DNA from: Bradyrhizobium sp. LHD-71
GTDB lineage: Bacteria > Pseudomonadota > Alphaproteobacteria > Rhizobiales > Xanthobacteraceae
NCBI RefSeq assembly: GCF_031157255.1
Contig: NZ_JAVIFX010000025.1
Coordinates: 59,680-123,679, forward strand
Reading direction: 5' to 3'
Length of the DNA: 64,000 nt
The translations under genes were made by a program, and so were the position numbers. The notes under the pieces were generated by a model. The model had not been told where the DNA came from and did no database searches. It saw only the letters and a program-made list of their open reading frames with translations. Numbering within the stretch: the stretch's first letter is position 1; each line of letters begins with the position of its first letter. This document shows, in pieces, positions 44,518-53,146 of the stretch.

Positions 44518-45132
44518 TTGTCAGACCTGAACTATCGCGTCCTGCGCTTCGACGAGCTCACCGTTCAACGCAATTGCGGCGAGGCCGTCGCAAAGGAGAT
44601 CAGGACGAGCGGCGTCGCCGGATCGCAGACGCTCGGCGTCTTCCTGCCGATGATCGGTGTCAGCGCCAACGTGGTGACCGACATCAGCAACTGGACCGCC
44701 GAGCCGCCCGCGGCGAACTACGGCTCTGGGCAGATCGTCAGCGTCCGCACGCGGCTGTTCGATACGCTGGCGCGCGGCCAGCAGCCGTGCACCGCCGACG
44801 GCATCTACACCCACCGCTGGTTCATCGTCACGCCCGACAACGTCAAGGCATTGACCGACCTCAGCGTCGAGGCCTGGAACACGATGGAGGCCGACAGCGA
44901 TGCGCGCATCGCCGGGTTCTGGCTCGATCGCGAGCGTAACGCCAAGGGCGAAGCCGTCGTGCTCATGATCGTCTATTATCCAAGCCTCGCGATCTGGGAT
45001 GCGACCCGCTACTGGAAGCCCAAGCCGAAGGACCACGCGCAGCCGAACCGCGACGTCTGGGGCGGCAAGTTCGCGCAGCGCCGCGAGATCCTGATGGATT
45101 CATGGGTCACGGTGCACCGGCTCGCGAAGTGA
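44518..45132 (+). CDS. Conserved protein of unknown function
   Basis: A 204-residue soluble protein starting from TTG with AAAAGGA upstream. I do not recognise the family. It contains two roughly similar halves: one with VFLPMIGVSANVVTDIS (about 41-57), a mid stretch IYTHRWFIVTPDNVKAL near 95, and a C-terminal half with MIVYYPSLAIWDATRYWKPKPKD near 150. The pattern of beta-rich segments and many Trp residues would fit a dimeric alpha/beta-barrel (ABM-like) fold, but that is a guess. It lies between the dipeptide-type importer and the alkylsulfatase, suggesting a linked catabolic role. Confidence 0.75.
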   Translation: MSDLNYRVLRFDELTVQRNCGEAVAKEIRTSGVAGSQTLGVFLPMIGVSANVVTDISNWTAEPPAANYGSGQIVSVRTRLFDTLARGQQPCTADGIYTHRWFIVTPDNVKALTDLSVEAWNTMEADSDARIAGFWLDRERNAKGEAVVLMIVYYPSLAIWDATRYWKPKPKDHAQPNRDVWGGKFAQRREILMDSWVTVHRLAK

Positions 45133-45191
45133 GGCGAATACAAGCTTCGGAGCGGAGCAGACAGCGAGCAATAATGGTTAGGGAGGACATC

Positions 45192-46502
45192 ATGAGTGAC
45201 GATCTGCGTGCCATCGGCGATGCCTGCTGGAGCTCGTTCCGCTTTCCCGACTGGCAGCGCGCCATCGGCAGCTCGAAGGCGACACAGGTCGCCGACGACA
45301 TGGTCTACATCGCCACGCGCGGCGTGGTCGGCAACATCACCGCTGTTCGCACCAGGGACGGCCTCGTCGTGTTCGACACCGGCAGCGCCTCCACCGCGCA
45401 GCAGATCTACGACACGCTGCGCGGCTGGGATGCGGGCCCGATCCACACGGTGATCTTCACCCATGGCCATGTGGATCACGTCATGGGCGCGTCGCTGTTC
45501 GAGGAGGAAGCGAAGAGACGCGGCCACCCCAAGATCCGCTTCATCGGCCAGCGCAACATGCCGGCGCGCTTCCGCCGCTATGTTGCGACCGCAGGCTTCA
45601 ACACCAACATCAACGGCCGCCAGTTCGGCGTGCCGGATTTCCAGTGGCCGAAGCAGTTCCGCCATCCCGACCTGACCTACGACGACACGCTCGAGTTCAG
45701 CGTCGGCGGCGTCACCTTCGAGCTCAACCATGGCCTCGGCGAGACCGACGATCACACCTGGACCTGGATCGCCGACCGAAAGGTGATCGTGTCGGGTGAT
45801 TTCGTGATCTGGGCCGCGCCCAACAGCGGCAATCCGCAGAAGGTGCAGCGCTACACCAAACCATGGGCCGAGGCTTTTCGCGCCATGGCTGCAAAGAACG
45901 CGGACATCCTGGTGCCCGGTCATGGGCCCGCGATCTTCGGCGCCGACCGCGTCGCGACGCTTCTGGCGGACGGCGCAAAATTCCTCGACACGGTGCACGA
46001 CCAGGTGCTGACGCTGATGAACGCCGGCAAGACGCTGGATGAGATCGTGCAGGCGGTGAAGATTCCGACCGACCTGCTGACGCGCCCCTACCTGCAGCCG
46101 ACCTACGACGACCCGGAATTTCTCGTCCGCAACATCTGGCGTCTCTATGGCGGCTGGTGGGACGGCGATCCGGCACACCTGAAGCCCGCGTCAGCGTCTG
46201 CGCTTGCGACCGAGCTGGCACACCTCGCGGGCGGCGCCGCGAAGCTTGCGCAGCGCGCGGCCGAGCTCGCCGCAAGCGGTGACCTCCGCCTCGCCGGCCA
46301 CCTCGCCGAGTTCGCCGTGCGCGCCGAACCCGCGAATGCGGACGCGCATCGCACCCGCATCGAAGTCAACAAGCAGCGCGCCGCCGCCGAGACGACGGTG
46401 ATGGCCAAAGGCGTGTTCAACGGCGCCGTGCGCGAGTCGCTGGCGGTGGTCGACCCGGCACAGCTCGAGGCCCGGCCGCGAAGGAACGTTGGGATTGGGT
46501 GA
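45192..46502 (+). CDS. SdsA1-like alkylsulfatase (metallo-beta-lactamase fold)
   Basis: Probably hydrolyses primary alkyl sulfates to the alcohol and sulfate with two zinc ions. The 436-residue protein from the ATG at 45192 (GGGAGGA upstream) has the zinc motif HGHVDH at 91-96, GETDDHTWTW near 180 with further metal ligands, and the dimerisation-domain motif FLVRNIWRLYGGWWDGDPAHLKP near 300 typical of SdsA1/BDS1. It lacks the usual SCP2-like C-terminal domain of about 120 residues and has no signal peptide, unlike secreted SdsA1, so it would act in the cytoplasm and rely on an importer. Two acyl-CoA dehydrogenase genes follow downstream. Confidence 0.88.
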   Translation: MSDDLRAIGDACWSSFRFPDWQRAIGSSKATQVADDMVYIATRGVVGNITAVRTRDGLVVFDTGSASTAQQIYDTLRGWDAGPIHTVIFTHGHVDHVMGASLFEEEAKRRGHPKIRFIGQRNMPARFRRYVATAGFNTNINGRQFGVPDFQWPKQFRHPDLTYDDTLEFSVGGVTFELNHGLGETDDHTWTWIADRKVIVSGDFVIWAAPNSGNPQKVQRYTKPWAEAFRAMAAKNADILVPGHGPAIFGADRVATLLADGAKFLDTVHDQVLTLMNAGKTLDEIVQAVKIPTDLLTRPYLQPTYDDPEFLVRNIWRLYGGWWDGDPAHLKPASASALATELAHLAGGAAKLAQRAAELAASGDLRLAGHLAEFAVRAEPANADAHRTRIEVNKQRAAAETTVMAKGVFNGAVRESLAVVDPAQLEARPRRNVGIG

Positions 46503-46522
46503 TAGAGCACGGCCCGTGCGCC

Positions 46523-46604
46523 GTAGCCCGGGTGCGCGCAGCGACACCCGGGGCTGACGCTCCCCAAGTATCACCCCGGATGTCGCTGCGCTCATCCGGG
46601 CTAC
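46523..46604. repeat. GTAGCCCGG-type palindromic repeat
   Basis: GTAGCCCGGGTGCGCGCAGCG pairs with CGCTGCGCTCATCCGGGCTAC across a short centre. It belongs to the same family as 36033-36125 and lies between the alkylsulfatase and the acyl-CoA dehydrogenase genes. Confidence 0.75.
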
Positions 46605-46738
46605 AAGCACGTGCCCCCGTCCGTTTCTTCCAGATATGCGTGCGGCGAAGTGGACGGGCGGGCCCGGCGTGCTAAATCGGGGCCCACATCGGCGCGGCCA
46701 TACGGCCCAATTCAATTCGTCCGGGAGGGTTTTCTCGC

Positions 46739-47860
46739 ATGCAATTCAGCTTCACGAACGAGCAGGAGGATTTTCGCGGCATCCTCCGGCGCTTTTTCAG
46801 CGCCCGGTCGCCGTCCTCCGAAGTCCGCAAGCTGATGGAGACGGAAGCGGGTTTTGACCGCGAAACCTGGAAGAAGCTCAACCAGGAACTCGGCCTGACC
46901 GCCGTCCACATCCCGGAAGCCTATGGCGGCCAGGGTTTCGGCTGCGTCGAGCTCGGGATCGTGCTGGAAGAGATGGGCCGCGTGCTTTTGTGTGCGCCCT
47001 ACTTCTCCTCCGTTGTGCTGGCGGCGACCGCCATTCTGAATGCTGGAACGGAAGAGCAGAAACGCAAGCTGCTGCCGGCGATCGCCGCCGGCGACACGAC
47101 CGCGACCCTCGCCTTCACCGAAGACAACGGCCTGTGGGACGCATCCGGCGTGGCGATGACCGCGACCGGGACCAAGCTGAACGGCACCAAGAGCTTCGTC
47201 GTCGACGGCCACACCGCGGACCTGATCGTCGTGCTGGCACGGCAGCCGGGCACGAGCGGCGACAAGGGTCTGTCGCTGTTCACCGTGCGCGGCGATGCGC
47301 CGGGCCTGAAGCGCACGCCATTGAAGACGATGGACGCCACCCGCAAGCTGGCGCGGCTCGAGTTCAAGGACGTCGAGGCGGAGCTGCTGGGCGAGGCCGG
47401 TCAGGCCGCCGCGCCGTTTGCAAAGACCATGACCCAGGCGGTCGTGTGCCTTGCCAACGAGATGGCCGGCGGCGCCGACCACTTGCGCGAGACCTCGCTC
47501 GAATACGCGCAGATGCGCATGCAGTTCGGCCGGCCGATCGCCGCGTTCCAGTCGATGAAGCACAAGCAGGCCGACATGCTGGTCGATGTCGAGACCGCAA
47601 AGTCCGCCGCCTATTACGCAGCCGCAGCGTTTGACGACAACGCGGCCGACCTCACCGCGGTCGCCTCCCTCGCCAAGGCATGCGTGGCGGAGGCTTATCT
47701 GCAGACGGCGGTCCACGCGATCCAGGTGCGCGGCGGCATCGGCTTCACCTGGGACGAAGACACTCATCTCTGGTTCAAGCGGGCGAAGAGCTCGGAGGTC
47801 TTTCTCGGTGACGCGAACTATCACCGCGAGCTGATGATGCAGCATTGGGCCGCCGCATGA
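46739..47860 (+). CDS. Acyl-CoA dehydrogenase family protein (short, GxxE-less C-terminus)
   Basis: A 373-residue FAD enzyme. It has the N-terminal helical region with ELGLTAVHIPEAYGGQGFGCVELGIVLEEMGR near 53, a beta-domain with TLAFTEDNG near 122, and the C-terminal bundle with MQFGRPIAAFQSMKHKQADMLV near 260. The active-site base region reads VRGGIGFTWDEDTHLWFKRAK near 335, as in CaiA/AcdA-like members. It appears to start a unit with the next dehydrogenase (48056), separated by a 195-bp gap containing a repeat. Confidence 0.9.
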   Translation: MQFSFTNEQEDFRGILRRFFSARSPSSEVRKLMETEAGFDRETWKKLNQELGLTAVHIPEAYGGQGFGCVELGIVLEEMGRVLLCAPYFSSVVLAATAILNAGTEEQKRKLLPAIAAGDTTATLAFTEDNGLWDASGVAMTATGTKLNGTKSFVVDGHTADLIVVLARQPGTSGDKGLSLFTVRGDAPGLKRTPLKTMDATRKLARLEFKDVEAELLGEAGQAAAPFAKTMTQAVVCLANEMAGGADHLRETSLEYAQMRMQFGRPIAAFQSMKHKQADMLVDVETAKSAAYYAAAAFDDNAADLTAVASLAKACVAEAYLQTAVHAIQVRGGIGFTWDEDTHLWFKRAKSSEVFLGDANYHRELMMQHWAAA

Positions 47861-47881
47861 AAACGATCCTGCGCAGCACAC

Positions 47882-47971
47882 CGTCATTGCGAGGAGCGGA
47901 GCGACGAAGCAATCCAGCGCTGCGGTTGCGGCAAACTAGGACTGGATTGCTTCGCTACGCTCGCAATGACG
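47882..47971. repeat. CGTCATTGCGAGGAGC-type dispersed palindrome
   Basis: CGTCATTGCGAGGAGCGGAGC ... GACGAAGCAATCCAG at the left pairs with CTGGATTGCTTCGC ... CTCGCAATGACG at the right. This long imperfect hairpin is a common repeat in Bradyrhizobium-like genomes. Confidence 0.75.
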
Positions 47972-48055
47972 GGAGCTGGCTGGCACGCTGAGAAGCGGGC
48001 AACGGCTTTCGGATAATAGCATGCGCCAACAAAACAACGTTTCAAGGATTGCACG

Positions 48056-49321
48056 ATGAGTGAGCCAACCGAAGCAGACGTCCGCGCCGAGGTCTCAGCC
48101 TGGCTGAAAGCGAACTTCAATCCCGATTACGGCCTGGTCGAGTGGCGGCTGAAGCTGGTCGAGTCCGGCTGGGGCGCCCCGCACTACCCGAAGGAATGGT
48201 ATGGCCGCGGCCTGCCGGTGAAGTTCAATGCGGTGGTCGACGAGGAGTTCGCCAAGATCGGCGCCGTCACCGTCTGCCGCGCCGGCATCCGCACGCTCGC
48301 TGCCGCCACCATCATCGATCACGGCACCGACCTGCATAAAGAGAAATTCCTGCGCCGCATCCTCACCGGCGAGGACACCTGGTGCCAGCTGTTCAGCGAG
48401 CCGGGCTCGGGCTCGGACATGGCGGCGGCGACGACGCGCGCCGAACTCAAGGGCAACAAGTGGATCGTCAACGGCCAGAAGGTGTGGACCACCAGCGCCC
48501 ACAAGGCCGACTGGGCGTTGCTGCTGGCGCGCACGGACTGGGATCAGCCGAAGCACAAGGGCCTCTCCTACTTCCTGCTCAACATGCGCCAGCCCGGGGT
48601 GAACGCGCAGCCGCTGAAGCAGATGAACGGCCACGCCTCGTTCAACCAGGTGTTCATCACCGACGCCGAAATCGAGCCCGAGCTGCAGATGGGCAAGAAC
48701 GGCGAAGGCTGGAAGATCGCGACCACGACGCTGATGCATGAGCGCCGCGGCGCCGGCGCGCTGCGCACCTGGGCGATGCCGTCGACCCGCACGGGCCGCA
48801 TCTACCGGGAAGAGAACGCCGAGATCGCGACGACGATGGAGCCCTACAAGTGGTATCCGCAGCGCGCGGGCCGCGTCGACCTGCTGCTCGATCGGGCGAA
48901 GGCCACGGGCAAGATCAACGATCCGGTCGTCCGGCAGGAACTCGCCAAGGTTCTGGTGCTGTCGAAGTCCGCCGAATGGACGGCGATGCGTGCGCGCGCG
49001 GCCCAGGCACTCGGCCGGCCGCAGGGTCCGGAAGGCTCGCTCGGCAAGCTGCTCGGCAGTCACGTCGCACGTGCGGCAGCGCGCGTGCACACGATGATCG
49101 ACGGCGCCAATGCGATGCTCACCGGCAGCGACGGCACGCTGGACGGCGTGATCGCCGAGGTCCTCGTCTCGGTTCCCGCCACCTCGATCGCCGGCGGCAC
49201 CGACGAGATCCAGCGCAACATCATCGCCGAGCGCATCCTGCAGATGCCGAAGGAGGCAGACCCGTTCGCCAACAAGCCGTTCCGCGACGTGCCGCGGAAC
49301 ACGGTGTCGAAAGTCGGCTAG
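48056..49321 (+). CDS. Acyl-CoA dehydrogenase family protein
   Basis: A 421-residue FAD enzyme. The signature CQLFSEPGSGSDMAAATTRAELKG near 118 and the WIVNGQKVWTTSAHKADW segment near 140 are classic. The C-terminal region ends SIAGGTDEIQRNIIAERIL near 390, giving the family GGTDEIQ motif. Length and pattern resemble FadE-like enzymes acting on bulky or aromatic side chains. It follows the shorter dehydrogenase at 46739, and such pairs often form heteromeric enzymes; whether these two do so is inference. Confidence 0.9.
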   Translation: MSEPTEADVRAEVSAWLKANFNPDYGLVEWRLKLVESGWGAPHYPKEWYGRGLPVKFNAVVDEEFAKIGAVTVCRAGIRTLAAATIIDHGTDLHKEKFLRRILTGEDTWCQLFSEPGSGSDMAAATTRAELKGNKWIVNGQKVWTTSAHKADWALLLARTDWDQPKHKGLSYFLLNMRQPGVNAQPLKQMNGHASFNQVFITDAEIEPELQMGKNGEGWKIATTTLMHERRGAGALRTWAMPSTRTGRIYREENAEIATTMEPYKWYPQRAGRVDLLLDRAKATGKINDPVVRQELAKVLVLSKSAEWTAMRARAAQALGRPQGPEGSLGKLLGSHVARAAARVHTMIDGANAMLTGSDGTLDGVIAEVLVSVPATSIAGGTDEIQRNIIAERILQMPKEADPFANKPFRDVPRNTVSKVG

Positions 49322-49374
49322 CAGAGCCATCGCTAGCGGTGACGCGAAAAGCCTGCCAGATGCACGGCAGCGTC

Positions 49375-49538
49375 CCCTCTCCCCGGTGGGGAGAGGGCTA
49401 GGGTGAGGGGGACACGGCGCCGGTCGTGCGAAGACTCTTCACGATGTGCCTGCGTGCGAGATCACCCCGCATGACTCAGAGATCGAAATGAACTCGGTAG
49501 CCCCTCACCCCATCCCTCTCCCCGCCGGGGAGAGGGAG
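49375..49538. repeat. Two CCCTCTCCCC...GGGGAGAGGG hairpins in a gene-free stretch
   Basis: The 408 bp between the dehydrogenase and thiolase genes hold no gene. They contain CCCTCTCCCCGG-TG-GGGAGAGGG (about 49375-49398) and a second copy CCCTCTCCCCGCCGGGGAGAGGG (about 49513-49535), with flanking GGGTGAGGGG and CCCCTCACCC that pair with each other. These look like halves of a dispersed repeat; one may end transcription. Confidence 0.65.
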
Positions 49539-49729
49539 CAGACTCGGTTCGCGGCGACACTGATTGCCGCATACTCGACAGCCGTGATCGGCTAGTCAGA
49601 CACAAAGTTGTCGCTATGCGGTCCTCGTACCGCACAGCGAAAATCACTCGCCGAGTGCGGTTGGAAAAAGCGAATTGTCAGCCGCAGCCCGGCGGGTCAT
49701 AGTGCCCCCTCCCCAAGGAGATCAAAAAA

Positions 49730-50902
49730 ATGCGTGAAGCCGTCATTGTATCCTATGCCCGCACGGGCCTCGCGAAATCTGTCCGCGGTGGTTTCAACAT
49801 CACGCCGCCCATGACGATGGCGGCCCATGCGATCAAGCATGCGGTCGAGCGTGCCGGCGTGGACAAGGACTATGTCGAGGACTGCTATCTCGGCAACTGC
49901 GCGCATGGCGCCCGCAACATCGGCCGTGAGGCCGCTCTCCTCGCCGGCATGCCGAAGACGACCGCCGGCGTCTCGGTGAACCGCTTCTGCTCGTCGGGCC
50001 TGCAGACCATCGCGATGGCCGCAAACCACATCCGTTCGGACGGCGCCGACTGCATCGTCGCCGGCGGCGTCGAGAGCATCTCGCTTCCGGGCGGCGGCAT
50101 CCCGAAGGATGCGCAGGATCCCGAGATCCTGAAGTATGCGCCCGACATCTACATGGCGATGATCGACACCGCCGACATCGTTGCCGAGCGCTACAACGTC
50201 AGCCGCGAATACCAGGACGAGTACTCGCTGGAATCGCAGCGCCGCATGGCCGCCGCGCAGCAGGCCAACAAGTTCAAGGACGAGATCGTCCCGATGAAGA
50301 CCAAGATGAAGGTCGTCAACAAGGAGACGAAGGAAGAGAGCATCGTCGACTACGAAGTCACGCGTGACGAGTGCAACCGTCCGGACACGACGATGGAAGG
50401 TCTTGCCAAGCTCGAGCCGGTCAAGGGCCCGGGCAAGTTCATCACCGCCGGCAACGCCAGCCAGCTCTCCGACGGCGCCGCCGCCGTGGTGCTGATGGAG
50501 GCCAAGGACGCCGAGAAGCGCGGCCTGAAGCCGTTGGGCCGTTTCGTCGCCTGGGCAACCGCCGGCTGCGAGCCCGATGAAATGGGCATCGGCCCGGTGT
50601 TCGCCGTGCCGAAGCTGTTGAAGCGCCACGGCCTGAAGGTCGATGACATCGACATCTGGGAGCTGAACGAGGCTTTCGCCAGCCAGTGCCTCTACTCGCG
50701 CGACCAGCTCGGCATCGACCCGGCCAAGTACAACGTCAACGGCGGCTCGATCGCCATCGGCCATCCCTTCGGCATGACCGGCGCCCGCTGTACCGGCCAC
50801 CTCCTCCAGGAAGGCGCCCGCCGCAAGGCCAAGTGGGGCGTCGTGACCATGTGCATCGGCGGCGGCCAGGGCGGCGCGGGGCTGTTCGAGATTTACAGCT
50901 GA
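49730..50902 (+). CDS. Acetyl-CoA acyltransferase (thiolase)
   Basis: Cleaves 3-ketoacyl-CoA with CoA. The 390-residue protein has the nucleophile Cys87 in [10 protein letters not shown], the [19 protein letters not shown] segment near 335 (His), and the C-terminal Cys in [13 protein letters not shown] near 375, the full thiolase set. AAGGAGATC precedes the ATG by eight bases. A strong terminator follows. It lies downstream of two acyl-CoA dehydrogenases, so together they cover the first and last steps of a beta-oxidation round. Confidence 0.94.
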   Translation: MREAVIVSYARTGLAKSVRGGFNITPPMTMAAHAIKHAVERAGVDKDYVEDCYLGNCAHGARNIGREAALLAGMPKTTAGVSVNRFCSSGLQTIAMAANHIRSDGADCIVAGGVESISLPGGGIPKDAQDPEILKYAPDIYMAMIDTADIVAERYNVSREYQDEYSLESQRRMAAAQQANKFKDEIVPMKTKMKVVNKETKEESIVDYEVTRDECNRPDTTMEGLAKLEPVKGPGKFITAGNASQLSDGAAAVVLMEAKDAEKRGLKPLGRFVAWATAGCEPDEMGIGPVFAVPKLLKRHGLKVDDIDIWELNEAFASQCLYSRDQLGIDPAKYNVNGGSIAIGHPFGMTGARCTGHLLQEGARRKAKWGVVTMCIGGGQGGAGLFEIYS

Positions 50903-50930
50903 GGTTGGTGAGAGAGTTGAGATAAGGTGT

Positions 50931-50964
50931 GCGGGCCCGGCGAAAGCCGGGCCCGCTTTCTTTT
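50931..50964 (+). terminator. Rho-independent terminator after the thiolase gene
   Basis: Perfect 11-bp stem GCGGGCCCGGC (50931-50941), loop GAAA, GCCGGGCCCGC (50946-50956), then TTTCTTTT. It lies 28 bp after the thiolase stop. Confidence 0.9.
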
Positions 50965-51063
50965 AGCGAAGTCTTCTCATGACCGGCTTGTCGGGGCGAA
51001 CCAGCGTGAATTTAGAGCCTTCCTGGCGCAATGCATGGCCGGTGGGGTGGAAGGGAAGGCGCG

Positions 51064-52794
51064 TTAGCGCGCCGTCGCCCTGTCGCATAGAGCAATTACC
51101 TTCTCTGTAAATGGCTGTGTTCGTATATTGTCGCGATTAAAGTCCCCTCCAGCAGCTCTCTCAACGATTTTAGCTGCCTTGGCGCAGAGATGGTCCGCCT
51201 TGGTGTTGTCCCACAGCGCCCTTTGAACGATGTCACAATACCTCTGCATCTCGTGGGCATTCATCCGCGGCAATTGGCTTGGGTTTGCTAGCAGCCGCAT
51301 CGCAAGCAGAATATGGAAGCGGGCGGCCTTTAGTTTTGAATCTAATCGCTGAGTTCGGAAGTTAACGTCGAGCTTGTAGAGCCCATAGGCAGCCACATAA
51401 TATGGTTCTAGCCGCTGTCCTTTGGCGAATATCTCTTTACCAATACTTTCGCGAAGTGATTGATAGCTGCGAGTTGTTTGATGAGGGACGCTCATGAACA
51501 TTGCGCCGACAGCTCGGACCAAGTTGCGATGAGCTACGATGCGAGTCGCATGAACATTTTGAAGGCGCGAGTATTGTCCTGAGCGTCTCTCATAATAGAG
51601 CCTATGCGACTCCGGTTGCGTCAGGAAGTAATCTTCGAGTTGCTCGGCGAAATCCGTAAGTGCAAAAAACTGGTCGTCCTCCACCTTTGTCTGTCTATTG
51701 GTGCCTCGGATTATGGATTTTATGACGTCTTCGTCTTGGGTCGCGACAATTCGCAGCGGAATAAGAAGCGAGTCATCCGCTTTATCACGACTATCAAATA
51801 GAACATGTGTTGTCTGACATCCATTCACAATCTGGAAGTCCTCGATCTGAAAACGATCTCGCCGCAGCGCTCGGAGCGAGCGAGCGATCATCGTGATTCC
51901 ATTGTTCATGATTACGAAGCGATCCCTATTACCGGACAAGACGGTGCTCCGAATCTCCTCATTGACGGGGGCCGTGTAATCTTGCCAGTCGCGAACGTTC
52001 TCATAGAAGATACTGCCCAGAAGTTCGCCCTCGTCATCGCTAACGACAGAAATGAACTCGCTGAGTGTAATGAAGCCAATGTAGGCCTCAGACACGCCCG
52101 TAATTTCAGGCAGGAGTGTGCGGTTTGAGAAAGTGAATTCTGCGCTAACCGCATTCTTGGTTTGGCGGTAGAGTTGCTGAACGCCCTCGGCGCCAATGCA
52201 ACTGATTGAAACATCCCTAAATATCTTTAGCGACCGCAGATCAGTTTCTATCGCTGCACGGCGCGCTTCTAGATCAGCATCGTTTTGCCAAGTTCCAGTC
52301 GTAACATAATAAAGCCTGCAGATCGGGTTGCCTGGCCGAAACTTCGTTCCGCTTCGATACAAAGCGTCCATGATTTCAGCTGCATTCTTGATGGCCTCGT
52401 TGCGCGTGAGCTTTGGTGTCGGTTCAAAAAAATCCTTAACACCGAAACCAAAATCACTCAGCTTCTTGCCATCAAAGCTGGCCCCCCGATCTGCCTGCAC
52501 AAAAATAAATGAGACGTCAAAATGACCGCTTAGGTCCGCATGTTCCGCGAGGCTTTCCACATCGACTATCAGGGAGCCGTTTACGAGAATTGCAATAGCG
52601 TCGATACCGGTATCGCCTGAACCGCCGGTGTGAACTTCGTCGGTCACGAAGGCCTCCCCGTTGTAGTGGCGACGCACCGTCACAAAAGACGCAAAGTGTT
52701 CAAACTTCTTATCCGGAGATAACCCCGTCAGTTCATGCTCGGATGCGAAATCTGCCAAGAAGGACTCAGTAACTCGGTCCATGCGAGTCTCCAC
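51064..52794 (-). CDS. AIPR family protein (abortive infection phage-resistance type)
   Basis: A 576-residue protein of the AIPR family, which includes phage-resistance genes. The N-terminal region has the nuclease-like pattern GSGDTGIDAIAI at 58-69 and FIFVQADRGASFDGKKLSDFGFG near 100, reminiscent of PD-(D/E)xK folds. The AIPR core is visible in IMNNGITMIARSL near 297 and IVNGCQTTHVLFDSR near 320, then RGTNRQTKVEDDQFFAL near 360. Composition is clearly less GC-rich than neighbouring genes. A stand-alone gene; its probable role is anti-phage defence by nucleic-acid cleavage, inferred from the family. Confidence 0.85.
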   Translation of the reverse strand: METRMDRVTESFLADFASEHELTGLSPDKKFEHFASFVTVRRHYNGEAFVTDEVHTGGSGDTGIDAIAILVNGSLIVDVESLAEHADLSGHFDVSFIFVQADRGASFDGKKLSDFGFGVKDFFEPTPKLTRNEAIKNAAEIMDALYRSGTKFRPGNPICRLYYVTTGTWQNDADLEARRAAIETDLRSLKIFRDVSISCIGAEGVQQLYRQTKNAVSAEFTFSNRTLLPEITGVSEAYIGFITLSEFISVVSDDEGELLGSIFYENVRDWQDYTAPVNEEIRSTVLSGNRDRFVIMNNGITMIARSLRALRRDRFQIEDFQIVNGCQTTHVLFDSRDKADDSLLIPLRIVATQDEDVIKSIIRGTNRQTKVEDDQFFALTDFAEQLEDYFLTQPESHRLYYERRSGQYSRLQNVHATRIVAHRNLVRAVGAMFMSVPHQTTRSYQSLRESIGKEIFAKGQRLEPYYVAAYGLYKLDVNFRTQRLDSKLKAARFHILLAMRLLANPSQLPRMNAHEMQRYCDIVQRALWDNTKADHLCAKAAKIVERAAGGDFNRDNIRTQPFTEKVIALCDRATAR

Positions 52795-52918
52795 TCGATT
52801 GTTAGGGAAAATGCGCCAATTCGTTCATTCGGTCAAAGTTGGCCTGAGTGAAAACCCGATCACCGGCCTCATCATTGCCTTGAGTTGTCGGACGAAAAAG
52901 CCGCTCGCGACGTGCTAA

Positions 52919-53026
52919 TCATCGTGGCGGCCGGCGGATAAGCTTTGACTCGGAATGGAAGTAGCGAGACGGGTACTTGACGGAACGTGTGTCCTCCGCA
53001 CCAAGTGCCCGCATACGTTCGCGCAT
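52919..53026 (-). CDS. Possible 35-residue small protein or gene fragment
   Basis: In the 352-bp gap between the two defence-type genes, the minus strand reads ATG at 53026 to TGA at 52919, giving MRERMRALGAEDTRSVKYPSR-type sequence. It is basic (many Arg) and continuous upstream for about 20 more codons to a stop, so it could be the tail of a lost gene. No ribosome site is obvious. Very uncertain. Confidence 0.2.
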   Translation of the reverse strand: MRERMRALGAEDTRSVKYPSRYFHSESKLIRRPPR

Positions 53027-53146
53027 CGCCCTACCGTTCCATACGCTCTGAGGATGGTGTCGAAGCACGGACGCTCTGCCGTCAGCTTATCCATCGATAT
53101 CTCCCTTCAGTGGGACCGACCTCCGATCTCCTTGATCAATACCGAA

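Noticed and set aside
36033..46604. CRISPR-like array from repeated palindromes
   Set aside because: The repeats are single, scattered copies with no regular spacer pattern.
49322..49729. Small-RNA gene in the 408-bp gap
   Set aside because: The visible structure is explained by known-style repeat hairpins; no promoter-plus-terminator arrangement could be supported.
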